In this document: positions 45,391 through 54,409 of the stretch, piece by piece | Layout: the number at the start of each line of letters is the position of its first letter | Numbering within the stretch: the stretch's first letter is position 1 | Source: Gammaproteobacteria bacterium | GTDB taxonomy: Bacteria; Pseudomonadota; Gammaproteobacteria; Nevskiales; Nevskiaceae | NCBI GenBank assembly: GCA_026398875.1 | Contig: JAPLSB010000024.1 | Span: 287,946 to 351,945 of the forward strand | Direction of reading: 5' to 3' | DNA length: 64,000 nt | Position numbers and translations under genes: made by a program | The notes under the pieces: generated by a model | Databases searched by the model: none | What the model saw: only the letters and a program-made list of their open reading frames with translations | What the model was told of the DNA's origin: nothing

Positions 45391-47826
45391 ATGTTCTCGT
45401 TGCGCTTCCGCATCGCCAAGTGGGTGATGAATCACCGTGGGCTGAGCGGCGCGGTGTTCGCGCTGATCACGCTGTTCTTCGGCATTGGCCTGAAGGACGT
45501 GCGCCTCGACACGATCTTTTCCGATCTGCTGCCGCGTGACGAACCCTATGTACAGGTCTTCAAGGATCATCCGAACTTCGGCAATCCGCTGACCTTCACG
45601 CTGATGGTGCAGCGCAAGAACGGCGACATCTACAACGCCGAAACGCTGGGCAAGGTCTGGAACATGACCCGCGACATCGACCTCGCACCGGGCGTCGATC
45701 ACGACCAGATCCTGTCGATCTCCACTGAAAAGGCGCGCTACGCCGAGGCCACGCCGTTCGGCATCGACATGCGTCCGCTGATGGGCGACGCGGTGCCGAA
45801 GACGCCGGAGGAAATCGCCGACTTCAAGATGCGAGTGGAGAAGTCGCCGAACGCGCGCACCTTCCTGATCTCCGCCGACCAGTCGGCGACGCTGATCAAC
45901 GCGACGTTCAACGAGTCCCGGCTCGACTACGCCGAAGCGTTCAAGTACGTGCAGGGCATGGTGCTGGCTGCCCGCGACGAGAACCACAACGTCTATCTGG
46001 CAGGCCAGCCAGCGCTGACCGGCTGGGTGTTCACGTACAAGTCGGAGATGTTCAAGATCTTCGCGATCACGTTGAGCGCGCTGATCATTTCGCTGGCGCT
46101 GTACATGCGCAACGTGGTCGGCGTGGTCACGCCGATCGTGACGTCGACGGTCGCCGCGATCTGGGGCTTCGGCCTGACTGGCTGGATCAAGTCGCCGATC
46201 GAGCCGCTGCTGATGGTCGTGCCGCTGCTGCTGATCGCTCGTTCGTTCTCGCATTGCGTGCAGTTCACCGAACGCTATTACGAGATCTACGCCCACCTGA
46301 AGGATCGCAAGCAGGCGGCGGAAATCACCATGGGCGTGATGATGGCGCCTTCGATCCTCGGCATCTTCACCGACATCGTCGGCATCTTCCTGATCGCCAT
46401 CGCGCCGATCCCGGCGATGGAGCGCTTCGCGCTGTTCTGCGGCTTCTGGTGCATCTGGCTGATCCCGACCGGCGTCGTGCTGATTTCGCTGCTGCTGTCC
46501 TGGCTGCCGCCGCCGAAGAATGTCGATGAACTGGTCGGCAAGGGTCGCACCACGCTGCTGCAGCGCATGCTGCGCGGCATCGCCGGCGTCACCTACGGCC
46601 GCGCAGCGCCATGGACCGCCGGCATCATGATCGGCATCGGCTTCTTCGCGGTGCAGACCGCGCTGCAGATCCGTGTCGGCAACCCGGTGGAAGGCTCCAA
46701 CCTGCTCTGGGACGATTCCGAGTTCAACGAGGCCGTCCGGCAGATCAATCGCAACTTCGCTGGCGTCAACACGCTGGAAATCATCTTCGAAGCCAAGGAC
46801 CAGAAGAATCCGGCGCGCCTGATGCAGCGCGAGGACGCCATCCTGACAATGCAGCGCCTTCAGCACATCATCGAGAATGCGCCGGACGCGCCGCGCGCCA
46901 CGCTGTCATTCGGCGACTACCTGCAGGAAGCCAACCGCCTGTTCGCCGGTGGAGATCCGCGCTGGGCACCACTGGACCCGACGGACTTCTACGTGTCGGC
47001 GGCAGCCGGTGCGGTGATGGTCGGCTCCAGCCCGAAGGCGTTCTCGCATGTCATCGACTTCGAGCAGCAGAACGGCACCGTGTCGCTGTGGTTCAAGGAC
47101 AACAAGCAGGAAACCGTTGACGCCGCACTGCGCGAAGCTGCGAAAGCGGTCGCCGAAGTCGGTGCCGACCACAAGGAATTCACCATTCGCCTGGGCTCCG
47201 GAACCATCGCACTGCAGTACGCGATGAATCACGTCGTCGAGCGCTACCACTACCTGATCATCGCGTTGCTGAACCTGGTGATCCTGCTTGGCTGCAGCCT
47301 CGCCTACCGCTCGTTCGTGGCCGGCATCATCCTGCTGATTCCGGTGAACATGGCGAACTTCTCGCTGAACGCAGCGATGCACGTCATCGGCATCGGCCTC
47401 GATATCAACTCGCTGATGGTGGCAGCGATCGGTGTCGGTGTCGGCATCGACTACGGCATCTATCTGCTGTCCCGGATCTGCGAGGAGTACCACGCCCAGG
47501 ATCATGACTGGGGCCGGGCGATCACCGTGTCGCTGGTCACCACCGGCAAGGCGATCCTGTTCACCGCGTCGATCATGTTCGTCGGCATCTTGCCGTGGAT
47601 CTTCATGTCGTCGCTGCGCTTCATGGCCGACATGGGTCTGCTGCTGACCTTGACCATGCTGTTCAACATGGTGCTGGCACTGGTGCTGTTGCCGCTGCTG
47701 GTCTGGATCATCAAGCCGAACTTCGTCAAGCGTAAGGATCTGCTCGTTGGCGAAGGGGTCGATCTGTCGGCGTTCACGGGCGCGGCAGACGAAGCCGTCG
47801 GTGCAAGCGCGCAGGGCAGCCACTGA
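45391..47826 (+). CDS. MMPL/RND-family hydrophobic substrate transporter (copy 2)
   Basis: 811 residues with the same architecture as copy 1: FSDLLPRDEPYVQVFKDHPNFGNP, MVVPLLLIARSFSHCVQFTERYYEIY, GVGVGIDYGIYLLSRICEEYH. Two six-helix halves flank large periplasmic loops. It is the first large gene of the module MMPL, DUF1329, YCF48, DUF1302, which together could move a hydrophobic compound across both membranes. GAGG lies about 10 bases before the ATG. Confidence 0.92.
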   Translation: MFSLRFRIAKWVMNHRGLSGAVFALITLFFGIGLKDVRLDTIFSDLLPRDEPYVQVFKDHPNFGNPLTFTLMVQRKNGDIYNAETLGKVWNMTRDIDLAPGVDHDQILSISTEKARYAEATPFGIDMRPLMGDAVPKTPEEIADFKMRVEKSPNARTFLISADQSATLINATFNESRLDYAEAFKYVQGMVLAARDENHNVYLAGQPALTGWVFTYKSEMFKIFAITLSALIISLALYMRNVVGVVTPIVTSTVAAIWGFGLTGWIKSPIEPLLMVVPLLLIARSFSHCVQFTERYYEIYAHLKDRKQAAEITMGVMMAPSILGIFTDIVGIFLIAIAPIPAMERFALFCGFWCIWLIPTGVVLISLLLSWLPPPKNVDELVGKGRTTLLQRMLRGIAGVTYGRAAPWTAGIMIGIGFFAVQTALQIRVGNPVEGSNLLWDDSEFNEAVRQINRNFAGVNTLEIIFEAKDQKNPARLMQREDAILTMQRLQHIIENAPDAPRATLSFGDYLQEANRLFAGGDPRWAPLDPTDFYVSAAAGAVMVGSSPKAFSHVIDFEQQNGTVSLWFKDNKQETVDAALREAAKAVAEVGADHKEFTIRLGSGTIALQYAMNHVVERYHYLIIALLNLVILLGCSLAYRSFVAGIILLIPVNMANFSLNAAMHVIGIGLDINSLMVAAIGVGVGIDYGIYLLSRICEEYHAQDHDWGRAITVSLVTTGKAILFTASIMFVGILPWIFMSSLRFMADMGLLLTLTMLFNMVLALVLLPLLVWIIKPNFVKRKDLLVGEGVDLSAFTGAADEAVGASAQGSH

Positions 47827-47998
47827 CCGTGCTTGCGCAGCTGACAACCGCCTGTCGGCCGGTGAGTCCACAGCACTGCGATTTCCGTAATCCACTGTGG
47901 ATTGCCGAGTTTCGTCGCGTCACCCGGAAGAACGTCAATCACTACGACGGCGCATCCAGCACCGTCATCATTTCTGCAACGTCAGCGAGGAGTGAAAA

Positions 47999-49384
47999 AT
48001 GAGAATCAAGAAATACGACTTCAACTACGGCCGCCGCATGCTCATGGAAAAAGCGGCCAAGGGCGTCGGCACGGCCGGCGTGCTCGCGCCGATGTGGCCG
48101 ATGGTTGGCAATACCGGCGACACCAGCAAGGCCTACCCGGATGAACTGCTGTCGATCTCGGCCTACACCAAGGGCAAGATCAAGCCGGGCGATGTGATCG
48201 ACAGCAACAACGTCGATGCAGTGAAGGATCTGTTCGATCCGATCACCTACATCCAGCTGAAGAAGCAGGGCCGCAAGATCAACGTCGTCGAGTCCACCAA
48301 GGACGCAACCAAGCTGTTCCCGAACCAGTACCTGATGGCCACCCTGAAGAACCAGGGCACGGCCACGTTCGATGCCACCGGCAACATCGCGGCCAAGGAC
48401 GGCGGTCCGTGGAATGGCGGCAACCCGTTCCCGGAGCCGAAGAACGGTATCGAAGCGATCTCGAACCTGACACTGGCCTGGGGTCGTCACTCGTACTCGC
48501 AGTATGCGATCCGTGACTGGGACATCGCCCCGGACGGCTCGGAAGCCTACAAGTACGATTTCGTCTGGTGCGAAATGAACACCACCGCTCGCCCGGACGG
48601 TACCGTCTACAACGGCAAGAAGGATCTGCTCCGTTATCAGTCGGTGTTCTTCACCTCGCCGACCGAAACCGCCGGCTCGTCGTTCCTGAACACCTGGTAC
48701 TACGACCAGACCAAGTTCCCGGACCTCTACGGCTACCTGCCGGCGTTCCGCCGCGTGCGCCAGTTCCCGACCAACCAGCGCTTCGAACCGCTGGTGCCGG
48801 GCATCACGCTGTTCCTGTCCGATGCCTGGGCTGCCGGCGACCCGATGCTGACCTGGGGCAACTACAAGATCGTCGGCCGCCAGCCGATGATGGGTTGCAT
48901 CAGCGGCATCAACTTCCGCGGTGGCTACCACCCGAACTACGAGCGCACCGTCCATGGTGGTCCGAAGGGCCAGACGTTCTTCGACACCTGGTTCGAACTG
49001 ATTCCGGAATGCATCGTGCTGGAAGCCGAACCGACGGGTTACCCGCGTTCGCCGGTCGGCAAGAAGCGCATCTGGATCGACGCCCGCAACGGCATGTTCG
49101 TCGCGTACATCACCTATGACCGCCGCGGCGAGATCTGGAAGTCCTTCGAGCCGGCATTCGCGCAGTACTCGAACGACAAGATGACCGTCAAGGATGCGCA
49201 GGGTCATCCGGACTGGTCGTGGGTCTACGTGCACAGCCATGACTTGCAGGCCAACCGCATGAGCCGCTTCTCGCAGGTCCGCGAGGTCACCGGTGGCTAC
49301 AAGTCCAAGTTCTCCGAGCAGGGCGAGGACGTGTACTCGAAGTACCTGACGACGCAGGCCATCGCGCGCCTCGGCACCGGCTAA
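47999..49384 (+). CDS. DUF1329 envelope protein (copy 2)
   Basis: 461 residues, clearly paralogous to copy 1: ELLSISAYTKGKIKPGDVIDSNN, RYQSVFFTSPTETAGSSFLNTWYYD, LYGYLPAFRRVRQFPTNQRFEPLVPG. The N-terminus keeps a weaker twin-arginine-like pattern (YGRRMLMEKAAKG). Predicted periplasmic or outer-membrane lipid-handling partner of the DUF1302 barrel. GAGGAG-like site precedes the ATG. Confidence 0.9.
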   Translation: MRIKKYDFNYGRRMLMEKAAKGVGTAGVLAPMWPMVGNTGDTSKAYPDELLSISAYTKGKIKPGDVIDSNNVDAVKDLFDPITYIQLKKQGRKINVVESTKDATKLFPNQYLMATLKNQGTATFDATGNIAAKDGGPWNGGNPFPEPKNGIEAISNLTLAWGRHSYSQYAIRDWDIAPDGSEAYKYDFVWCEMNTTARPDGTVYNGKKDLLRYQSVFFTSPTETAGSSFLNTWYYDQTKFPDLYGYLPAFRRVRQFPTNQRFEPLVPGITLFLSDAWAAGDPMLTWGNYKIVGRQPMMGCISGINFRGGYHPNYERTVHGGPKGQTFFDTWFELIPECIVLEAEPTGYPRSPVGKKRIWIDARNGMFVAYITYDRRGEIWKSFEPAFAQYSNDKMTVKDAQGHPDWSWVYVHSHDLQANRMSRFSQVREVTGGYKSKFSEQGEDVYSKYLTTQAIARLGTG

Positions 49385-49414
49385 TCCCGGCCCTGCCCAG
49401 TCGTCATGTTGTCC

Positions 49415-49445
49415 GGTACCCTCCGCGCAGGCGGAGGGTACCTTT
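49415..49445 (+). terminator. Perfect hairpin between DUF1329 and YCF48 genes
   Basis: 12-bp perfect stem GGTACCCTCCGC / GCGGAGGGTACC with a GCAG loop, followed by TTT. The short T-run suggests partial termination or a processing site that would adjust expression of the downstream YCF48 and DUF1302 genes. Confidence 0.6.
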
Positions 49446-49483
49446 CCGAATTCGAACGTTTACGGACGAGAGCCTGTCAGCGC

Positions 49484-50440
49484 ATGAAGCACATCCTGAA
49501 ATCGCTTGCCTTGGGCGCGACGCTGTTCGGCAGCGTGGCCATTGGTGACGCGTCCGCCGCTGCCAACGCGACGCCGGTATTGACCGGCACCGTGCACGAT
49601 TCCCTGTTCTCGGTCAGTTTCGATGGCAAGCACGGCCTCGCCGCTGGCGCGCCCGGCTATGTCCTGGAAACCACCGACGGTGCCAGTACCTGGACGCCGT
49701 TGAAGAACATCCCGACGCGGCTCGCGCTGCTCGGTATCGCCCTGAAAGGTGACCACGCGATCGCCGTTGGCCAGCAAGGCCTGGTGCTGAAGCGCGAAGG
49801 CACCGAGTGGAAAAAGATCGAGTCCGGCACGCAGGAACGCCTGCTGTCGGTCAGCGTCAATTCAAGCGGCGCCGCAGTAGCCGTTGGCGCATTCGGCACC
49901 GTGCTGTCATCGGCTGATGGCGGCAGCACCTGGACGCCGGTCAAGCCGGTCTGGGAGCAGTTCGCCGAAGCCGGCACCGAGCCGCATGTCTACGCTGCCC
50001 ACATCGACGAAGCCGGCACGATCACCATCGCTGGCGAGTTCGCGCTGATCCTGCGCAAGGCGGCCGGCAGCGACGAATGGAAGCTGCTGAACAAGGGCGA
50101 GGCTTCGCTGTTCGCGCTCTACCTCGGCACTGGTGGTATTGGCTACGCCGTGGGGCAGAACGGCACGGTGCTGCGCAGCAACGATGGCGGTACGAGCTGG
50201 GCCAAGCTCGACGCCGGCACGCAGGCGATCCTGCTCGGCGTGTCGGCCAGCAGCGACGACCGGGTCACCGTCACCGGCATGCGCGACATGCGCTACAGCC
50301 CCGACGGCGGACAGAGCTGGACCGCTGTCACCGGCGGTGGCGTCAACACCTTGTGGTACCAGGGCATCGGCCAGCCGGAGGGCAGCTCGGCTGCGCTCGC
50401 GGTCGGTCAGGCGGGGCGGATCCTGAAAATCGACAACTGA
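49484..50440 (+). CDS. YCF48-like exported beta-propeller protein
   Basis: 318 residues. Signal peptide MKHILKSLALGATLFGSVAIGDASA, then BNR/YCF48-type repeats (TTDGASTWTPL, SADGGSTWTPV, SNDGGTSWAKL, SPDGGQSWTAV). In plants and cyanobacteria YCF48 aids photosystem II assembly; in heterotrophs it is a regular companion of MMPL/DUF1329/DUF1302 genes and may assemble or anchor the complex. I start at ATG 49484, where the signal peptide begins. Confidence 0.88.
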   Translation: MKHILKSLALGATLFGSVAIGDASAAANATPVLTGTVHDSLFSVSFDGKHGLAAGAPGYVLETTDGASTWTPLKNIPTRLALLGIALKGDHAIAVGQQGLVLKREGTEWKKIESGTQERLLSVSVNSSGAAVAVGAFGTVLSSADGGSTWTPVKPVWEQFAEAGTEPHVYAAHIDEAGTITIAGEFALILRKAAGSDEWKLLNKGEASLFALYLGTGGIGYAVGQNGTVLRSNDGGTSWAKLDAGTQAILLGVSASSDDRVTVTGMRDMRYSPDGGQSWTAVTGGGVNTLWYQGIGQPEGSSAALAVGQAGRILKIDN

Positions 50441-50510
50441 ATGATCGATGCAGGACCGGCGCTCCGAATACTAGAAAAGTCGGGTTCGAAAACCTCAGGA
50501 GGGGAATGAA

Positions 50511-52511
50511 ATGAGCAGCAAGATGCCCGCGATCCGTGTGATCGCAGCAGCGGCAATGCTGATGGCCGCCCATGCAGCCGTCGCTCAGGAAGAAGTGGAT
50601 CAGAGCGGCGATGGCAGTTCGTCAGGCGGGGGCCTGTTCAGCGATTTCGATTTCAGCTGGGGCGGTTTCATTCGTCCGGAGCTGGCGATCACGCTCGGCG
50701 GCGAAAATCCGAACAACCAGCGCGGCAATCCTTTCAATGGCGTGGCGGTCAATCGCCAGCCGGGCGTGCCGCAGCCGGTCGATGGGCTGGGCGGCCTGCT
50801 GCCGCCGTTCTCGATTCCGGCCGTCGGCCTCGGTGGCGACGTTACCCGTCCGGTCACGCCGGCCAACAACTTCTTCAACCTGCACCTGCTGCGCGTCGAA
50901 CTTGAAGGCGCGATGAAGTTCACGCCGAGTCTGAAGCTGGTCGGCCGTCTGCGTGCGGTGTTCGATCCGGGCAACTACAGCGAGTTCGATCCGCTGAGCG
51001 TTGCCAACGCCGACACCGGCGGCATCAGCGGCGGCGACCCGACGCTTTACGGTGGCGACCCGAACTACTTCGAATACCAGGTGGCCGGCCTCAAGCGCCC
51101 GAACCCGCTCGAAGCCGCCGGACCGAACTACCTCGTCTACTTCCCTGCCCTGTTCCTGGATTACCAGGAAGGCCCGTTGAACGTCCGCGTCGGCAACCAG
51201 CAGATCGCCTGGGGTCAGGCGCTGTTCTTCCGCGTGCTCGACGTCGTCAACGGCCTCGACCTGCGCCGCCACCTGATTCTCGACAGCGCCCAGGAAGAAT
51301 TCGCCGACGAGCGCGTGCCGAGCCTCGCGGTTCGCGTGAACTACCAGTTCACCGACGAGATCCTCGCCGACGCCTTCGTGCAGAAGTTCCAGCCGACCAT
51401 CTACGGCAACCCGAACACGCAGTACAACGTCATCCCGGCGCAGTTCACCGTTCATGACCAGTACGGCGCGGTCAACGACAAGCTCAGCTACGGCATCCGC
51501 TTCAAGGGCAACTTCGGCCAGTGGGGCGCGCAGGCGATCTTCGTCAGCCGCTACAACCCGGACGGCGTGTTCCGCTGGACGGCATCGGGCGTCAACAAGA
51601 ACCTGCCGAACAACAACGTGTTCGGCGTCACGCTGAATACGCTGTACAGCGGCATCGGTGGCCTGCCAACGACTGGCGACATCCTGGCCCAGACGCCGTT
51701 CGAAGCCAGCCCTGGTGGCGTCTACTCGGCGCAGGAATGGTTCAACTACGCAGCGATGGTGCGCCTGAACGGCGTCACCGGCCTGAACGCCGCGATCAAC
51801 GAGTTCCAGCCGTCCACTGGCCAGCTGCTGGCCAGCCCGGTCGACAACTACGCCGATGCCGCACGCCAGCTCGACACCTTCTTCATCGCCGGTGGCGATG
51901 GCCTGCGCGGCCACATCGCGCGCGAGTACTTCCGCGAATACAACATCGGCGGCGGCGTCAGCTACGTGGTGGAAGGCGAACCGGGCTCGCTGCTCGACCA
52001 GCTGATCATCAACCTGGAAAGCACCTACACGCCGGATCGGCGCTTCACCAATCCGTCGTTGAGCCGTGACTACATCAAGACCGGCAATCTGGTCAGCGCG
52101 CTGGTGATGGAGAAGTACCAGCGCTTCTCGAACTCGATTCCGGCGACATACATGGTGTTCCAGTACATGCACCGTACGAAGGACGACATCTTCGGCCGCT
52201 CGCTGCAGGGCTATGGTGGCTCCACCGATGCTGTCGCCACCGGCGCCAGCGGCGGTTCGGACTACGTCGTGTTCGCGATGCAGCAGCCGTTCCCGCAGGC
52301 GATCTGGCGCATCGATTTCGCCGGCCTCTACGACGTCAACGGCGGCCTGCTGCTGCAGCCGGGCATCCGCTGGAAGCCGACCGGAAACGTCACCGCCGAC
52401 ATCAACTACACGTACATCAACGGTAAGGTGCACGGCAATCCGAACAACAACGCGCTGTCGACGATCGGCTTCGCCGACGAAATCACCTTCCGCGTTGGCT
52501 ACCAGTTCTGA
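50511..52511 (+). CDS. DUF1302 outer-membrane barrel protein
   Basis: 666 residues. Signal peptide (MSSKMPAIRVIAAAAMLMAAHAAVAQ), Gly/Ser-rich linker, then FDFSWGGFIRPELAI, LRVELEGAMKFTPSLKLVGRLRAVFDPG, VRVGNQQIAWGQALFFRVLDVVNGLD and a terminal FRVGYQF with C-terminal Phe. It is a DUF1302 beta-barrel, probable pore for hydrophobic compounds acting with DUF1329. A strong AGGAGGGGA site precedes it. Only this module copy has the barrel and YCF48 partner. Confidence 0.9.
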   Translation: MSSKMPAIRVIAAAAMLMAAHAAVAQEEVDQSGDGSSSGGGLFSDFDFSWGGFIRPELAITLGGENPNNQRGNPFNGVAVNRQPGVPQPVDGLGGLLPPFSIPAVGLGGDVTRPVTPANNFFNLHLLRVELEGAMKFTPSLKLVGRLRAVFDPGNYSEFDPLSVANADTGGISGGDPTLYGGDPNYFEYQVAGLKRPNPLEAAGPNYLVYFPALFLDYQEGPLNVRVGNQQIAWGQALFFRVLDVVNGLDLRRHLILDSAQEEFADERVPSLAVRVNYQFTDEILADAFVQKFQPTIYGNPNTQYNVIPAQFTVHDQYGAVNDKLSYGIRFKGNFGQWGAQAIFVSRYNPDGVFRWTASGVNKNLPNNNVFGVTLNTLYSGIGGLPTTGDILAQTPFEASPGGVYSAQEWFNYAAMVRLNGVTGLNAAINEFQPSTGQLLASPVDNYADAARQLDTFFIAGGDGLRGHIAREYFREYNIGGGVSYVVEGEPGSLLDQLIINLESTYTPDRRFTNPSLSRDYIKTGNLVSALVMEKYQRFSNSIPATYMVFQYMHRTKDDIFGRSLQGYGGSTDAVATGASGGSDYVVFAMQQPFPQAIWRIDFAGLYDVNGGLLLQPGIRWKPTGNVTADINYTYINGKVHGNPNNNALSTIGFADEITFRVGYQF

Positions 52512-52555
52512 TCGGCTGATCTAGCCAGGCGGTTCCAGGCTTTCGCTGGATCCTG

Positions 52556-52590
52556 AGCCGGTCTCCCGCCCACGGGAGACCGGCTTTCTT
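52556..52590 (+). terminator. Terminator of the DUF1302 module
   Basis: AGCCGGTCTCCCG / CGGGAGACCGGCT, a 13-bp perfect stem with a CCCA loop, followed by TTTCTT. Confidence 0.9.
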
Positions 52591-52666
52591 GTTGAAGCAG
52601 TTGCAGCAGCAGTACCGACGAAAAGCGCCACGAGGCGCATCACACACCCCGCGAGGAGAGAACACC

Positions 52667-53485
52667 ATGAAGGACTACGGCAAGGCATTTCGCGTCGACG
52701 GCAAGGTTGCGCTGGTCACCGGCGGCGCACGCGGTCTCGGCGCCGAAATGGCGATGGCACTGGCCCAGCAAGGCGCCAGCGTGCTGGTCACCGACATCCT
52801 GACCAAGGAAGGCAAGGCCACCGTCAAGGCGATCAAGGCCGCCGGCGGCGCAGCCGAATTCATGGCGCAGGATGTCGTCGACGAAGCGCAGTGGCAGAAG
52901 GTCATCGCCAGTTGCATCAAGCGCTTCGGCGGGCTCGACATCCTGGTCAACAACGCCGGCATCGAGCGCACCGCGCTGGTCACCGAATGCACCGCCGAGG
53001 AGTTCCGCCGGATTCAGGACATCAACGTCACCGGCGTCTTCCTCGGCTGCAAGCACGCGGTGCGAGCGATGCGTCCAGGCGGCAAGTCCGGCCGTGGCGG
53101 CTCGATCATCAACCTGTCATCGGTTGCCGGCCTGGTGGGCGTCACTGGCCTTGCCGCCTACAACGCCTCGAAGGGCGCGGTACGCCTGCTGACCAAGTCG
53201 GTGGCGCTGGAATGCGCGCAGCTGAAGACCGGCATCCGCGCCAACTCGATCCACCCCGGCGTGGTCTGGACCGACATGGGCCGCGACCTGCTGACCCACT
53301 TCGCCGAAGCCGGGCTGGGCGCCGATGTGCCGGCCGTCGAAGCCGCATTCCTGGCTGCCCATCCGATCGGCCATTTCGGCTCGCCGGATGACGTTGCCAG
53401 CGCGGTGATCTACCTCGCCTCCGATGCCTCGAAGTGGGTCACGGGTGCGGAACTGGCGGTCGACGGCGGCTACACCGCGGCCTGA
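52667..53485 (+). CDS. Short-chain dehydrogenase/reductase
   Basis: 272 residues. TGGARGLGAE cofactor motif, NNAG, catalytic serine in NLSSVAGLVGVTGLAAY and Y-x3-K (YNASKGA). It resembles NAD-dependent hydroxysteroid or cyclic-alcohol dehydrogenases of the FabG group. Placed after the transport module terminator with its own GCGAGGAGAG site. It could supply ketone substrates to the monooxygenases; this is inferred. Confidence 0.88.
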   Translation: MKDYGKAFRVDGKVALVTGGARGLGAEMAMALAQQGASVLVTDILTKEGKATVKAIKAAGGAAEFMAQDVVDEAQWQKVIASCIKRFGGLDILVNNAGIERTALVTECTAEEFRRIQDINVTGVFLGCKHAVRAMRPGGKSGRGGSIINLSSVAGLVGVTGLAAYNASKGAVRLLTKSVALECAQLKTGIRANSIHPGVVWTDMGRDLLTHFAEAGLGADVPAVEAAFLAAHPIGHFGSPDDVASAVIYLASDASKWVTGAELAVDGGYTAA

Positions 53486-54378
53486 GATTCGGAGCTGTGG
53501 CTTTTGAGTCGCGTCTTCACAGCCCCGGAGCACAAAGGCACAAAGAACAGCGAAGACAAGGACACGAAGAAAAGCGATTCTTGGTGTCCTTGCTTTTCAC
53601 CTTCGTGCCTTTGTGCCCTCGGGCTTTCACTGCCTGACTTCTAGCGAACCCTGATCCTGGGCTGCGGCTTTTGATTCGCGCTTTCAAAGCTCCGGAGCAC
53701 AAAGGCACAAAGAACAGCGAAGACAAGGACACGAAGAAAAGCAGTTCTTGGTGTGCTTGCCTTTCACCTTCGTGCCTTTGTGGCCTCGGGCTTTCACTGC
53801 CTGACTTCCAGCGAACCTTGACTCTGGGCTGCGGCTTTTTGATTCGCGCTTTCACAGCTCCGGAGCACGAAGGCACAAAGAACAGCGAAGACAAGGACAC
53901 GAAGAAAAGCGGTTCTTGGTGTCCTTGCTTTTCACCTTTGTGCCTTTGTGCACCGGGTTTTTTCTGGCTGCCTTCCAGCGAACCTCCGCTTGCACGAAGC
54001 GATTGATCCACACCGAACAGGAATTCGCGGCTGCGGCTTTTGAGTCGCGCTTTCACAGCCCCGGAGCACAAAGGCACAAAGAACAGCGAAGACAAGGACA
54101 CGAAGAAAAGCAGTTCTTGGTGTGCTTGCCTTTCACCTTTGTGCGTTTGTGCCCCGGGCTTTTGCTGCCCGACTTCGAACGAACCGAGATTCGGAGCTGC
54201 AGCTTTTGATTCGCGCTTTCAAAGCTCCGGAGCACAAAGGCACAAAGAACAGCGAAGACAAGGACACGAAGAAAAGCGGTTCTTGGTGTCCTTGCTTTTC
54301 ACCTTTGTGCCTTTGTGCACCGGGTTTTTTCTGGCTGCCTTCCAGCGAACCTCCGCTTGCACGAAGCGATTGATCCAG
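53486..54378. repeat. Five tandem hairpin repeats in an A-B-A-B-A order
   Basis: Units begin near 53488, 53651, 53819, 54026 and 54191. The same internal point recurs at 53574, 53741, 53909, 54110 and 54276 (spacings 167, 168, 201, 166). Each unit carries GCACAAAGGCAC and, later, GTGCCTTTGTGC, so each can fold into a long stem; CAAGGACAC/GTGTCCTTG adds a second stem in units 1, 3 and 5. Units 2 and 4 share CAGTTCTTGGTGTGC; units 3 and 5 share a long tail (CTCCGCTTGCACGAAGCG). Similar words occur dispersed in many environmental genomes. Open frames through it (KGTKNSEDKDTKK) are by-products. Confidence 0.93.
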
Positions 54379-54409
54379 GCGCCCCCTGACGCTGCCCGAG
54401 GCGCTGATC

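Noticed and set aside
53486..54378. CRISPR array
   Set aside because: The units are about 167 bp and similar throughout. There are no short identical repeats separated by unique spacers and no cas genes.
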